From Fragum whitleyi (Eukaryota > Mollusca > Bivalvia > Cardiida > Cardiidae), in assembly GCA_948146395.1 (NCBI GenBank), contig OX411559.1:41879239-41943238 (forward strand): a DNA stretch of 64,000 nucleotides, written 5' to 3'. Each line of letters begins with the position of its first letter. The first letter of the stretch is position 1. The notes beneath the pieces were generated by a model. That model saw nothing but the letters and a program-made list of their open reading frames with translations, searched no databases and was not told the origin of the DNA. Of the stretch, positions 11,596 through 22,326 are shown in pieces. Position numbers and translations under genes: made by a program.

Positions 11596-14305
11596 TTATG
11601 CGGGTTTTGTAAGGGGAAGTTTCAGATATTTTCTAAACTCATTTACCGTGTCCACTGCCATGCATGCATATACCGCCCCTTGTTTACCTGGAAATGTAGC
11701 TTCATTACCGACTGGATAAACAGGCTGGTGCCAGATATTGGCGTGAATTTGAACACCAAAACTTCCATCAAAATAAAACGCTTTAAAATCTTCCAATCTT
11801 ATCTCATCACCGGGTAAAGCCAAAAGAGCTACAAAGGGCTTTTTGTCCGTGGGGAAAAATACTTGACCACTGTCTGGATGATAATTTGCTTCCCGGACTA
11901 GAACGTGCGAACGATTGTTTGGAGAAACGTCTTTCGGTAATCGGCCTATAGAATAGTCCCCTGCAATTACTGCCTTGTTGACGGCCATACATTGGTCACC
12001 GACCCATTTGAAATCAAACGCTCCGGTTCGAATCCCGCCTTGAGTTCCAGTCCCAGGACATAGTTGTCGCCAATCTAGAAAAATAAACAAAAGCGATTAC
12101 GGAAACCATTAGTCACAAAGAGGCACATGGAATCAATGTACAGTAAAGAACATTTTGGAAATGACAAGCTACATGATTTTTGAATGCTTCCGGAACGATA
12201 TTGTAAGTGTCGGATGAACAAGTTTTGCATAATACTAAATGACGGTCATATAATATCGCTAATTATAATATGACCTACTTCGCAGGAGTGAAATAACACC
12301 GTTGATTATTTTTGATATTACACGGGTGTTATAACACTAGTGGAATAACTATGCAAATGAGCTCAGAGCCAATCGCTATTTTGTTACCGCGAAAATGACG
12401 TCATAATATATATATTGTGACGTCAGCTTTAAACGGCGTTATAAGTTTCGTGGAAAATTGATATGTTGAATTTCAAGAACTTTAACGATTTTTCGCAAAA
12501 TTTCGGGTCATATTATAAATAGAATATCAACTTTGTGTTAATAAAACACCGAAATTATTAAACTCGTCATCTAAAACAGATAAAAATTCAGCGCAACCTC
12601 GTTTTTATCTGTTAATAGATGACTCGTTTAATAAATTCGGTATTCAATGACCACTCATTCAATATCCTATATTTCATCGCGAAATTGACATTAACCTCGA
12701 TCGAAATCAGTCTTACTCACTCGCCTTGCGCTCCAACCATTCATTCCAATCAATCAATTAAAACCTATTCGAAAGTTCTCCAAGCCGTTCAAAAATGCTT
12801 TAGAATCCTTCACAATGGTCATCCTTTCATTAAAATCGATCAAATCATTGCATAATATTATCATAAAACGTTATATGTATACACGTTAGCGGACGTAAAC
12901 AGTAAGTGTAAGTACATTTTCTTTCGCAAAAATACAGGTTAATTCCACTGATGGTGTTTAACAATGGACATTGCAACCAACATAAAAAGCTCGATTTTCT
13001 TAATTTTCCATTGTTTTCTCATGATGCCAAATTCACAATCTGGTTTTAATCGAATAAGTTGGGCGATAAGCAAAACCCGAGATTGAATTGAATTGATTGA
13101 ATGGAGTTTTACGCCGCTTTCAACATTATTTCAGTTATATCGCGGCGGCTGGAGCACCTAACAATGGTTTCCTGGTATTTCTCTCACCAGTACAACCAAC
13201 ACATCCTTTTCTAGCCCCCAGCTGCATTCTCACACAGGTCTACAATTATCTACCCGTTGGTGAGAGACAAATAGTCGGAAAGAATGAGTGCCGCCGTCGG
13301 GGATCGAACCCGTGACTTCTTGATTGGTAGTCCGACGCGCTACCAACTGCGCTATGATGGCGGCAAACCCGAGATGGAAGCGATGATCCGAAGCTTCATT
13401 CTGGAATATTGAATTCATTATAAATACAAACACTATTGTTCTATGACCTTTCGTAAGCCCAGCCCCCTAAAAACCACCCAATTTTGACAGCTCTGAAAAA
13501 GCACTGTGGAAATTGATATCTTTAGCTTTTGTAAATGGACATCGGTCCAGTGTAGAAACAGGCCATTTTTCATTGGTACAGTGGGAATACAGGCCAGACA
13601 TCTGAAATAAAATTCATTTATGATTGTATTTTTGGTCTAGTCGTATAGGCGCTCGACTTTTTACCTGGAGGTCGTGGGCAAAGCACTTACAAGCCTGCTT
13701 CAGTTAACCCAGCTGTAAAAAGGGGTATCGGTCGGTTTAAACCAATGCCCTGCCCTCTCTGAGGGACGTGTAAACATCAGGATTGAGTGTTCGAGTGCGA
13801 CTCTATAAGCGTAAGTTTTCGTCACAATCGAATTCAGATAAAGAAGTAAAAACTACAATGCACACTCTCTCAACTAGTCACATTCATCCCCAAAATTTAC
13901 TCTCTTGACTCTTGCTTTTTATAAGCCATCGGTCAGACTAACGAATTCGGGTCATAAGTGGCATTGATATTTAGTATCAAATGTGAAAAAAATGCAAATA
14001 ACGGTTCTCAAATGATAGCTATTTCTAATCATACTTTTCATAATTGGCGAAAGAATTGAACTGATTGTATATACATTCTGCTAGACATGTATGCCTCACG
14101 CTTTTATGTCATTGTTGGAAATCTAACGCAAATAATAATTACCTGTCGCAGGCCATGGTGTAATTTCCACTTCGGTTTTCTCAAAATCCGTTACTATGGT
14201 ACCGTAACCCTTCAAGGTCTCTGCCGTTGCCATGACGATAGGGACCGGATGTGGGTCTCCATACTTGGGGTCGTGTGCATCATCGTAGCAAGGATACCAG
14301 CTCAT
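11596..14305 (-). CDS. Ureidoglycolate lyase-like protein, copy A (2 exons, intact)
   Basis: Exon 1 is 14305-14143 (donor 'acag|gtaatt') and exon 2 is 12074-11596 (acceptor 'tttttctag'). The intron is phase 1 and the product is 213 residues. Ureidoglycolate lyase splits ureidoglycolate into glyoxylate and urea at the end of the uric acid/allantoin pathway. The assignment rests on the C-terminal half, which has the cupin-like pattern of that family as I know it: 'REANYHPDSGQVFFPTDKKP', 'VALLALPGDEI', then 'FDGSFGVQIHANIWHQPVYP' and a late 'VDTVNEFRKYL'. The N-terminal part has 'MATAETLKGYGTIVTDFEK', like the family's start ('eaFapyGdvI'). The motif 'CPGTGTQGGIR' follows the splice junction. 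It is longer than the bacterial AllA enzymes (about 160 residues). There is no signal peptide, so it is probably cytosolic or peroxisomal. The junction residue is Asp here and Gly in the other copies. The intron holds a split TIR-A element, an HP-E element and a SINE. Confidence 0.72.
12135..12880. repeat. TIR-A element split by an HP-E element
   Basis: The left part of TIR-A ('tacagtaaagaacattttgg', 'atgacaagctacatgatttt') ends near 12250. The continuation ('cgaaattgacattaacctcg', 'ttcaaaaatgctttag') resumes near 12680. HP-E (12283-12672) lies between. This lies in the intron of copy A. Part of the TIR-A material is rearranged, so edges are approximate. Confidence 0.5.
12283..12672 (+). repeat. 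HP-E element with CRE-like sites and a terminal hairpin
   Basis: About 390 bases. It starts 'atatgacctacttcgc', contains 'atgcaaatgagctcagag', then two 'tgacgtca' sites 20 bases apart, and ends in a palindrome ('gtcatct..aaacagataaaa' against its inverse) and 'attcaatgaccactcattc'. Other copies are at 15905-16290 (same strand), and 16773-17155 and 19660-20030 (inverted). Confidence 0.75.
13084..13364 (-). repeat. Second-family SINE, full length, with target duplication
   Basis: On the minus strand the tRNA-like head ends near 13364, with A box 'atagcgcagttggtagcgc' and B box 'gggttcgatcccc'. The body and tail run to 13084. Direct repeats 'aaacccgagat' flank it at 13073-13083 and 13365-13375, showing target-primed insertion. 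It lies in the intron of lyase copy A. Confidence 0.9.
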
Positions 14306-14530
14306 TCTGGGTTTATGTTATGATAAATTTTCGATACATCAGTTAGAATTGAGTAAAAGATGGCGAGGTAATTTATTTCTCATTAAAAAAGTTAAAAATC
14401 AAAAGAAAAGTTTTATAGTCTATTTTATTACCATGACATTACACTTTAACACACCCCCTCCTTCTCGAAAATCAGGTCGTCTATTGACACAAGGCGCTTT
14501 GAGCTGTCACAGCCCATTGGAAAACTGTTC

Positions 14531-14749
14531 TCCCCGACGGCGGCACTCACCCTTTCCAACTATTTGTCTCTCACCAATGGGTTGATAATCGTAGACCTAT
14601 GTGAGATAGCAGCTGGAGGCTAGGAAAGAATGCGGTGGTTGTACTGATGAGAGAAATACCAGGAATCCATTGTTAGATGCTCCAGCCGCCGCGATATAAC
14701 TGAAATAATGTTGAAAGCGGCGTTAAACTCTAATCAATCAATCAATCAA
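14531..14749 (+). repeat. Second-family SINE, 5'-truncated, with 14-base target duplication
   Basis: It begins within the head ('tccccgacggcggcactc') and ends in a CAAT-rich tail. The flanks are 'ttggaaaactgttc' at 14517-14530 and 14750-14763. It is 225 bases upstream of the start of lyase copy A. Confidence 0.9.
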
Positions 14750-15079
14750 TTGGAAAACTGTTCAAACCAGTTAAGAGGCTTTTAAAGCTATTAATTCAAT
14801 TTGGGGTTCTGTCTGACGTGAACCGACTTGCCCCAGCAAACCGAGCTTTGACTGAAAACAGTATGACGTAACATCTTACGTCAGTAAATCTCTGAGGATT
14901 TTGGGTGGTTAATTGCAATGTGATAAAAAGTCTATCAATGCTTACAGAAAATTACAACAAACCTGTGTGGATTGAGATAGGGTCGGGAATTTAAAGGTCC
15001 ACCTTTCCACTGAAGTGTTGTTGCTGGAAGGAATTTAACACCTAAACATTCAAACGAGTGTCTAAGCAATAGTTTTACG

Positions 15080-15600
15080 TAAAACGTATGTTTTTGGGTC
15101 GTTAAAGGCATACTTTAACGGACAAAACCCGGGCGTTAACGAGAGAAAACGTGGATTAATCAGTAAATTCACTGCTGTTAACGCCCGGCTTTTTATTTAA
15201 ATTTTCTCGACCTGGGCCTATACACTTTATCAGTTTCCTTGTCCAACATTATCACAGAGCATACCTAAAGACGTTGCTGTAAATCCCGCGTTAAATTGTG
15301 TGACGTCATAAATTTATTAAGCAACGTCGGTATAAACAAGATGGACGGTGTAATGCATGACGACATGTTGATAGGTTTGTAACTAGTTTTATATCGTTTG
15401 TATGAAATTAATTTTACTCTTATCTATCTTTTTATGCAATAATAGCGTCGATATATGCTTTTTTCGGGCGTTAACATTTGCAGAGACACTCAAAATGCTT
15501 TAACGCCCTTTCGGGCCGCCCTTTCGGGCGTTAATCATTTTTTCGGGTCTCTACGAATGTAAACGCCCTCAAAAACGTGAATTAATCCTATATAAGTTGT
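15080..15600. other. Inverted and direct repeats around 'gggcgttaac', with a possible start exon at 15341
   Basis: 'gggcgttaac' motifs occur at about 15131, 15177 (inverse), 15466 and 15525. Two stem-forming 'gccctttcgggc' units lie side by side at 15504-15530. Within the block, 'aacaagATGG' at 15335-15344 follows a CRE-like 'gacgtcataa' (15302). It opens a frame of 13 codons with a possible donor at 15366. It resembles the candidate at 57257. This is weak evidence for a gene start. Confidence 0.3.
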
Positions 15601-15904
15601 TCAGATCAGTTATAAAAATAAAACTGCAATTAAAAGATAAATAGATGAAGAATAAAGGCAATATATGTACGTTTACGTTTCTTTTGGTGTTAACTATACT
15701 AATGTGTGTATTTTTCCATTTTTGTTTTCATGTTGGGTTATTTGAACTGCCCTATTTATCTACAATGAACGAGGTAAAATTGACGTTGACGCCGTTTGTC
15801 AATCCTAAAAAATGACGACACACTGAATAGGCGGTGTAGAAACAGATTTCACAGATATAAATTAAAAACACTCACATGCGACAATTAAACCCTTTTAAAA
15901 TTTG

Positions 15905-16290
15905 ATCTATGTCGCGGGAGCCAAATATCCCCGTTGAATATTTTTGATATTTCACGCGTGTTATAACACTAAGGGATATGCAAATGAGCTAAGAACGTAG
16001 AACAACGTTATATTTTTGTTAGGAAAATGACGTCGTAATTGATCTGCTAAAGTCATTTCGCAAACGGTATTATATGTTTCGCGCAAAAACTTGAATCGAT
16101 GAATCGTAATTTTCTCGTTTTATCACCAAAATTCGGGTCATATTATAAATAGATTATCAAATTTGTGTTCATCAAACACCGAATTTATTAACTTGTCATC
16201 TATAAACAGATAACAGCGGCTCGTTTTAATCTGTTAATAGATGACTCGTTTAACAAATTCGGTATTTAATGACCACTCATTTAATGTCCT
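15905..16290 (+). repeat. HP-E element, second copy
   Basis: It matches 12283-12672: 'cgttgaatatttttgatat', 'gtgttataacacta', 'atgcaaatgagct', 'gggtcatattataaatag', then the terminal palindrome and 'ttaatgaccactcattt'. The CRE-like pair is degraded here to one 'tgacgtcg'. Confidence 0.75.
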
Positions 16291-16358
16291 CTATGCACGT
16301 CTTTTGGTGACTGACGATCGATCTGTCTTTGGGACAAAAAATGAAAAGAACATGTCAT

Positions 16359-16518
16359 TTAAGGTATTGGACCCGTAATAGTTCCGCAACGTTTCGGGAG
16401 TCATTAACTTTAACAGTGTTATCCGAGGTTGCCTAATGATTTTCATTAGGAAACCTCGGTTTACACTGTTAAAGCGCTTTACCTATGGAACGATGCGTAA
16501 CTATTACGGGACCACTAC
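16359..16518. repeat. HP-D hairpin element
   Basis: A near-complete palindrome of about 160 bases. The left end 'aaggtattggacccgtaata' faces the right end 'actattacgggaccactacc'. The apex is 'cctaatgattttcattagg'. A degraded copy is at 880-1000. Confidence 0.8.
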
Positions 16519-16772
16519 CTTAAGAGTTGTAAATTCGCATATATATCCTATCGGTGCTTACAAAATAGCTCATAAAATTTAATAATCGGCACTCAAAATG
16601 TCGAGCGAAGAGCTTTATCCCAGGTGTATATATCAATAATTTCAAGTGAGCGATCAAAGGTCAATGTTTCTATTCAGTGTATAGACAAAATTGACCTTTA
16701 ATCACTCACTGAAATTTGTGGATCTATGCGTACGAAGTCTTTATCACTAAAAACGTTTACATATCAGTTCAG

Positions 16773-17155
16773 AAATAGAGGATATTGAATGAGTGGTCAT
16801 TGAATACTGAATTTATTAAACGAGTCATCCATAAACAGATAAAAACGAGGCTGCGCCGAGTTTTTATCTGTTTTAGATGACGAGTTTAATAAATTCTGTA
16901 TTTTATGAGCACAAATTTTATATTCTGTTTATAATATGACCCTAATTTTTAGCGAAAAACCGTCAAAATTATTGACGTTTCCATTTTCCGCGACACTTAT
17001 AACGCTGTTTAAAAATGACGTCACAAAATATAGATTATGACGTCATTTTCGGGGTTACAAAATAGCGTTGCTATTCGATCTGAGCTCAATTGCATAGTTA
17101 TTCCACTACTGTAAAAAATGTCAAAAATATTCAACGCGGTTATTTCACTCCGGCG
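16773..17155 (-). repeat. HP-E element, inverted copy with intact CRE-like pair
   Basis: It starts 'gaatgagtggtcattgaata', contains the palindrome with apex 'cgaggctgcgccgag', both 'tgacgtca' sites (about 17016 and 17038), and ends near 'aaatattcaacgcgg'. Confidence 0.75.
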
Positions 17156-17273
17156 ACATAGTTAATATTATAAATGTTGATACAATTGTAAGATGTACAT
17201 ATGCGCTTATTACCGGCGACGCTCATTTTACTAAAGGCGATCAGAAAGTTTGTTGAATTTGGAAGATTTTCTT

Positions 17274-17504
17274 GATTGATTGATTGAATGGAGTTTAACG
17301 CCGCTTTCAGCATTATTTCAGTTATATCGCGGCGGCTGGAGCACCTAACAATAGTTTCCTGGTATTTCTCACACCAGTACAACCACCACTTCCTTTCCTA
17401 GCCTCTAGCTGCTATCTCACATAGGTCTACGATTATCGACCCATTGGTGAGAGACAAATAGTCGGAAAGAATAAGTGTCGCCGTCGGGGATCGAACCCGG
17501 GACC
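17274..17504 (-). repeat. Second-family SINE, 5'-truncated, with target duplication
   Basis: It runs from the tail ('gattgaatggagtttaacgc') to the B-box part of the head ('gggatcgaacccgggac'). The flanks are 'aagattttctt' (17263-17273) and 'aagattctctt' (17505-17515), an 11-base duplication with one later change. Confidence 0.85.
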
Positions 17505-17515
17505 AAGATTCTCTT

Positions 17516-18094
17516 AAACGCAATTTTGAAATAGATTTATAATAATGAAAATCAATTTACCTTTCATTTATCTATACTTTTTCCGTTTATCATGAATTGA
17601 GGTCGCAAGATTTGTGGACTGAGCACTGAACACTGTTGACCTAACGTATTATTATCTGTTAGTAAAATGTTAATGACTTCTGCAGGGTCATTTACCGGTG
17701 TTTATGATTTTTGAAGCTACAAGTTTGCTTTTACTCTAAATTTTCAAAAGAGTATTACTTAAGCGGCACATACACGATCAACATTTTTTACAATATGTTG
17801 TCAATCGATTTATCTTTAATGCGTTTCGGTGGATTATCGAGAAATGACTGTTGATTCTCACTTGAGAAACTTACTGCATAACCAGTGAAATCATCAATAA
17901 CTTTGACCCAACTTTCATTTATTTCTTATTATCTGACGTAATCTAAGCAATATGTCCAATATGTGACGTCATTATGAACGTTATTATTCTACTAGTCCAG
18001 ATTCTACAGATCTAATCCGCAGATTATCAATACGTCACCCGGTTTTTGCTGAAGGCACTTTCATATACATTCCAAATCCTTGACCGTGTCGACA
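17516..18094. other. Gene-free spacer with a repeat shared with 61.3 kb
   Basis: Positions about 17815-17905 ('cggtggattatcgagaa', 'taaccagtgaaat.atcaa') recur at about 61336-61430. I see nothing else assignable. Confidence 0.5.
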
Positions 18095-18550
18095 TCCATA
18101 CAAGGTGAATGATTAGTTAATCATCTATGATTAATCATAGGTTAATGATTATTTCGGAATGCTATTGAATGAGTTCGATAAGTGCGTTTTGCGTGAAATT
18201 AAAGGGAGGTAATCCAATATCACCAGTTTTGTTCATCTTGAACAAAATTAGCGATATTTGTAACTTCCCTTTAATAGAATATGCATACATGTTCTATGAA
18301 GAGTGTCCCTTTTCTTAAACAACTAAATCAGACGCTTACAATTCGAATTATATCAATGAAATCGTGATTTTTTCTAGCAATATTCATTTGAATGTAGTTG
18401 ATTATCGAATCTGTTTTAGTCATTTTGAGTATTTATGAATGGTTTGAGTAAATGTTTGGAATGAATAAATGGAGCGATGAGTGAGCGATTTAAAATGATT
18501 TGGATCGAGTTGCACGTTATTACTCACTGTACATTTTTGTTGCAATATTC
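18095..18550. repeat. TIR-A element, copy just downstream of lyase copy B
   Basis: It contains 'aaggtgaatgatta', 'aaagggaggtaatccaatat', its near-inverse 'aacttccctttaatag', the 'ggtttgagtaaatgtttgg' segment, and a right end 'cacgttattactcactgtac'. It abuts the 3' end of copy B (stop at 18573), so it may provide part of that gene's 3' flank. Confidence 0.65.
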
Positions 18551-18572
18551 TCAGTCACAATGTATCAATGCG

Positions 18573-20511
18573 TCACTCGGGTTTTTCTAGAGGCACTTTC
18601 AGGTACTTTCCAAATTCCTTGACCGTGTCGACATTGATACAAGTATGGACCTCGCCGTGTTTCTCTAGAAATGTAGCTTCAGTATTGATAGGATAAACTG
18701 GCTGATGCCAAATATTGGGGTGAATTTGAAACCCGAAACTTCCATCAAAATAAAATGCTTGAAAATCGTCTAATTCAACCTCATCTTCGACCACCGCTAA
18801 AAGTGCCACAAATGGTGTTTTGTCCGTAGGAAAAAATACCTGGCCATCGTTTGGATGGTAGTTTGCTTCTCGAACTAGAAAATGTGTACGATTGTTTGAA
18901 GAAACATCTTTCGGTAATCGGCCTGTGACGTAATCTTCGGCGATGGCGGCTTTGTTGACGGCCGTACATCGATCGCCGACCCACTTGTACACGAATTCCC
19001 TGGATCGAACCCCGCATTGTGTAGTTCCGGGACAGAGTTGATGCCGACCTAAAAATATACGGGAGTTTTATGGAAACTGTTACTCGGAAATAAACATTAA
19101 ATCAATATGCAAAATCGTATTTGTATGTTATTCATCCTTCAAGAACCAAAAGGAAACGTTTTACACATGCAAGATTAAAAACATCGTGAAATTGACAAGA
19201 CCAGCGATTTTGGAATAATTTCATAATGACATTGTTTGATTAGGAGGATAATGTTTTTGGATTATATTCATGGGAGGTTATACAAAATCCCTAATTTAGT
19301 CTTATTGGTCAAAATTGGCGATGTTTTATTACCTCCCGTTAAAAAAACGGACTGTTCTCTTTGTCTGCCTTTATGGACAAATCAGACGTTTTAGAATCCA
19401 CATTGGACAAAAGTCGCGGAATTGTTTAATCTTTTTGAAATAAACTGTTGATCATTTTGAAAAAAAGTTCGATGTGTTTCTAAAAGATTTCTTGGCGTTT
19501 TATAGTTGTTTGAGTGAGTGTGAAGTGTGTGAATGGATATATGGAGCGCTGAGAGAATGATTTAGAATGGTTTTGATCGAGATGAATGTCAATTTCACGA
19601 TGTTATTTACTGTATGTGTTAGTTGTCCTGGATAATAAGCGAATTTATATTAAATAGAGACTATTGACTGAGTGGTCATTGAATATTGAATTGGTTAAAC
19701 GAGTCATCTTTAAACAGATAAAAACTAGGTGACGAATTTAATTAATTCTGTATTTTATGAGCACAAATTTTATATTCTGTTTATAATATGATCTGATCTT
19801 TAGCGAACAATCGTCAAAATTCTTGAAATTCAACAATTCAATTTTCCGCGATTCTAATAACGCCGTTTTAAACTGACGTCACAATATATACATTATGGCG
19901 TCAATTCCCCGTTTATCAAATGGCATTGCTATTCGCTCTGAGCTCATTTGCATAGTCAATCCACAACTGTAATAACACCCTCATAATATCAAAAATATTC
20001 AACGGGGTTATTTCATAGGTCATATAATAACTGATAGAATATGCTGCCCTCAACGAAAAAAAGATCAAATTGGAACTCTGTAAAACTAATGTTTGCAAAA
20101 CAGATAAATTTTAGTAGGGGTCAACAGCTGGTCACAATTTGACAAATTCTTTCACAGTAAGGTAGAATGATTGTTTTAGATTAATAAAATAAGCCAATTG
20201 CGAAGGTCTCTATCCTATTCAGCCTGCACGATCCACGCAATCTGACTAGGCCGGGGTCTTAACGCAGTACACAGATAGACCCTTTTCAACGGACGGGTCA
20301 GGTATACATTATGTGAAACATGGAAATGTAAAGCTCTTGATATCTTACCTGTAACGGGCCAAGGTGTAGATTCCACTTCAGTTTTCACAAAATCCGTTAT
20401 TATGGTACCATAACCCTTTAAGGTCTCTGCTGTTGCCATGACAATAGGGACAGGATGTGGATCGCCGTACTTGGGGTCGTGTGCATCATCGTAGCATGGA
20501 TATAAACTCAT
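18573..20511 (-). CDS. Ureidoglycolate lyase-like protein, copy B (2 exons, diverged)
   Basis: Exon 1 is 20511-20349 (163 bases, donor 'acag|gtaaga') and exon 2 is 19048-18573 (acceptor 'tatttttag'). The product is 212 residues and the frame is open throughout. It has the same layout as copies A, C and D, including the phase-1 intron, so it belongs to the same lyase-like family. Two conserved segments differ. Just after the junction, one codon is missing from the Gly-rich motif ('CPGTTQCGVR' where A has 'CPGTGTQGGIR'). Later, 'ALPGD' is replaced by 'AVVED'. The 'REANYHPNDGQVFFPTDKTP' and 'NIWHQPVYP' motifs are kept. Its substrate preference or activity may therefore differ, or it may be decaying slowly. 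The intron contains an inverted HP-E element and a TIR-A copy. Upstream of its ATG the sequence resembles that upstream of copy A ('atgataa.tttcga.acat' on the plus strand). Confidence 0.68.
19167..19615. repeat. TIR-A element in the intron of lyase copy B
   Basis: The left end 'aaaaacatcgtgaaattgac' faces the right end 'gtcaatttcacgatgttatt' plus 'tactgta'. The interior is of the usual type ('gggaggttatacaaaatccc', 'gtttgagtgagtgtgaagtg'). Confidence 0.8.
19660..20030 (-). repeat. HP-E element, inverted copy in the intron of lyase copy B
   Basis: 'gactgagtggtcattgaata', a shortened terminal palindrome (apex deleted), 'ttataatatgatctgatctt', one intact 'tgacgtca' and one mutated 'tggcgtca', 'gagctcatttgcatag', and 'aaaatattcaacggggtta'. 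Confidence 0.75.
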
Positions 20512-20879
20512 TCTGGATTTAAGCTATATGATAATTTCGACACATAAGCGAAAACTAAGTATAAAATGGTCAAGAAATTTATTCAATTTTAATTTTACTC
20601 TACGATCACACGTTAAAGAGTCTAACGACTCCTTTTTCCATCATGGTCCTTATTCTTTTCAGATCTTATCATGCACAAAGAGAGCGAGGCAATGGATTCT
20701 AACCACTTCTACCTACTTTTTCAGCTGTGTGGGCTTGGGCTCTGCCTGTAACGTGGCCTGTCCAAATACACTTCCCGCTTTGGGTAAGACCAAAACCCAA
20801 ATCATCATAACAAAAGCAGAAATTTTATTAGACAAATTGAAATTCAAAGTGCTGATTTATAATGAAATGACAAAAAGCG

Positions 20880-20920
20880 CACCATGACGTCATTTTTACC
20901 CGAAATGACGTCATGTTGAT
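20880..20920. promoter_or_regulatory. Pair of CRE-like TGACGTCA sites upstream of lyase copy B
   Basis: Two 'atgacgtcat' palindromes lie about 21 bases apart, roughly 370 bases upstream of the copy B start. CREB/ATF-type factors bind this motif in animals. No function is shown here. The spacing resembles the pair inside HP-E elements, so it may be a remnant of one. Confidence 0.35.
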
Positions 20921-21094
20921 AGAAAAAAATGCTTCTTATACAAAGTTCGTTTGCTTTACAATATCTGTTCAACGATTTTTCCAACAAAAAAAAACATTTC
21001 TAATGATCTAGCTTTCATTGAAATTCCAACCAACAAGCTCATTGAGTTGAAGTTTCAAAGTGTATCAGAAATTTTGACACACCCTTTATATATT

Positions 21095-21420
21095 CAAAGA
21101 ATAATGTGTCATTGTCTTAAAATATCAATGTTATCTGGTCGAGGTTGGGAGAATTTATCATGACGAGGCTTTGCCGAGTCGTGATAATTTCTCACTACAG
21201 AGACAAGATAACATTAATGTTTTAAGACACTTACATGTTATTCTGTTTATCATGCAATCATTTTTAGTGCTTTTTAATAAATAACCCTAAAAAATCAAGA
21301 AATTCAGGTATATGCATTTTTTTTATAAAAAGAGACTGCATGATATCATGTTATGTTATCAGACAGGTGATATCAGGTCAATACAGAATTAATTGCATGA
21401 TAAAACACAAATTTAATTTA
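21095..21420 (+). repeat. HP-B hairpin-headed element
   Basis: The palindromic head ('cttaaaatatcaatgttatct' against 'agataacattaatgttttaag') has the apex 'gacgaggctttgccgagtc'. It is followed by a non-palindromic body ('tcatgcaatcatttttagtg', 'atatcatgttatgttatcag', 'gatatcaggtcaatacag'). Other copies are near 26840-27180, 32300-32655, 34110-34757 (several), 35025-35100 and 49590-50130. Confidence 0.7.
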
Positions 21421-21714
21421 CCTTATTGATTCATACAGTTTTTTTCCGTCAATCACGAATAATGTTTGGATTGTGTTCTGAACCAATTTCATAGCCTACC
21501 CCATTATTATCTTTCGTAAAAATTATGTCGGTGACTTGCGCAGGGTCAGTTACCGATGATAACTGTTTCTATTCCTTGTCGATGAAATTCTTAAATCTCG
21601 TAACTACATCATGATTGAAGCTGTAGTTGCGAGGTTTTGGAATTACAACGAGAAATCTTGCTTCTGAACTTAAGGTCCATATACAATGTTAAAACTTATT
21701 GACCGAATTTCATA

Positions 21715-21870
21715 CGTTTTTCATTAGAGATGCGAAGATATTATTTGTTGTTTTCATGGCGGTATGAAACTAAAAACTTAATCACATTATGCGAACATGC
21801 GATATGGAGTGTAATAAGATATGAAAAAGTTTTTAGTTTCATGTCTCTATGAAATCGAAATAGAATCTCT
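21715..21870. repeat. HP-T hairpin element
   Basis: The outer arms 'ttcatggcggtatgaaacta' and 'tagtttcatgtctctatgaa' face each other around 'aatcacattatgcgaacatg'. Clearer copies with a 'catgtatgaatcc' centre are near 26595-26745, 32035-32200 and 35740-35905. Diverged ones are near 46895-47070, 47930-48065 and 51118-51225. Confidence 0.6.
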
Positions 21871-22031
21871 TAATCTTAAAATTTAATACTATGACGCAAA
21901 AATATTAAGATATGTCAATAATTAAGACATGGATTTCTTACGTGGCTTCTTTTTGTAGAAGTTTACAATTTTTCAAAGATGTCATCAGTTCATCAGTTTT
22001 TGATGACGCGCTTAATTGTTCCAGTATCCAG

Positions 22032-22314
22032 CCGCGGCAATAGCGCAGTTGGTAGCGCGCCGAACTTCTAATCCAGGGGTCTATATTCGCACGGGTTCGA
22101 TTCCCGGCCGCGGCACTTATCCTTTCCGACATTTGTCTTCCACCAATGGGTAGATAATCGTAAACCTATGTGGAATAGCAACTGGAGGCTAGGAAAGGGA
22201 TGTGGTGGTAGTACTGGTGTGAGAAATACCAGGAATCCATCGTTAGGTGCTCCAGTCGTCGCGATATAACTGAAAGATTGTTGAAAGCGACGTAAAACCC
22301 CAATTCAAATCAAA
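22032..22314 (+). repeat. Second-family SINE, best full-length copy
   Basis: The tRNA-like head 22032-22115 has A box 'tagcgcagttggtagcgc' and B box 'gggttcgattcccgg'. The core (22130-22230) and the tail 'gttgaaagcgacgtaaaacc' follow. It is flanked by 12-base direct repeats 'tccagtatccag' (22020-22031 and 22315-22326), which define its ends exactly. A tRNA gene is ruled out by the attached body and duplication. Confidence 0.95.
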
Positions 22315-22326
22315 TCCAGTATCCAG

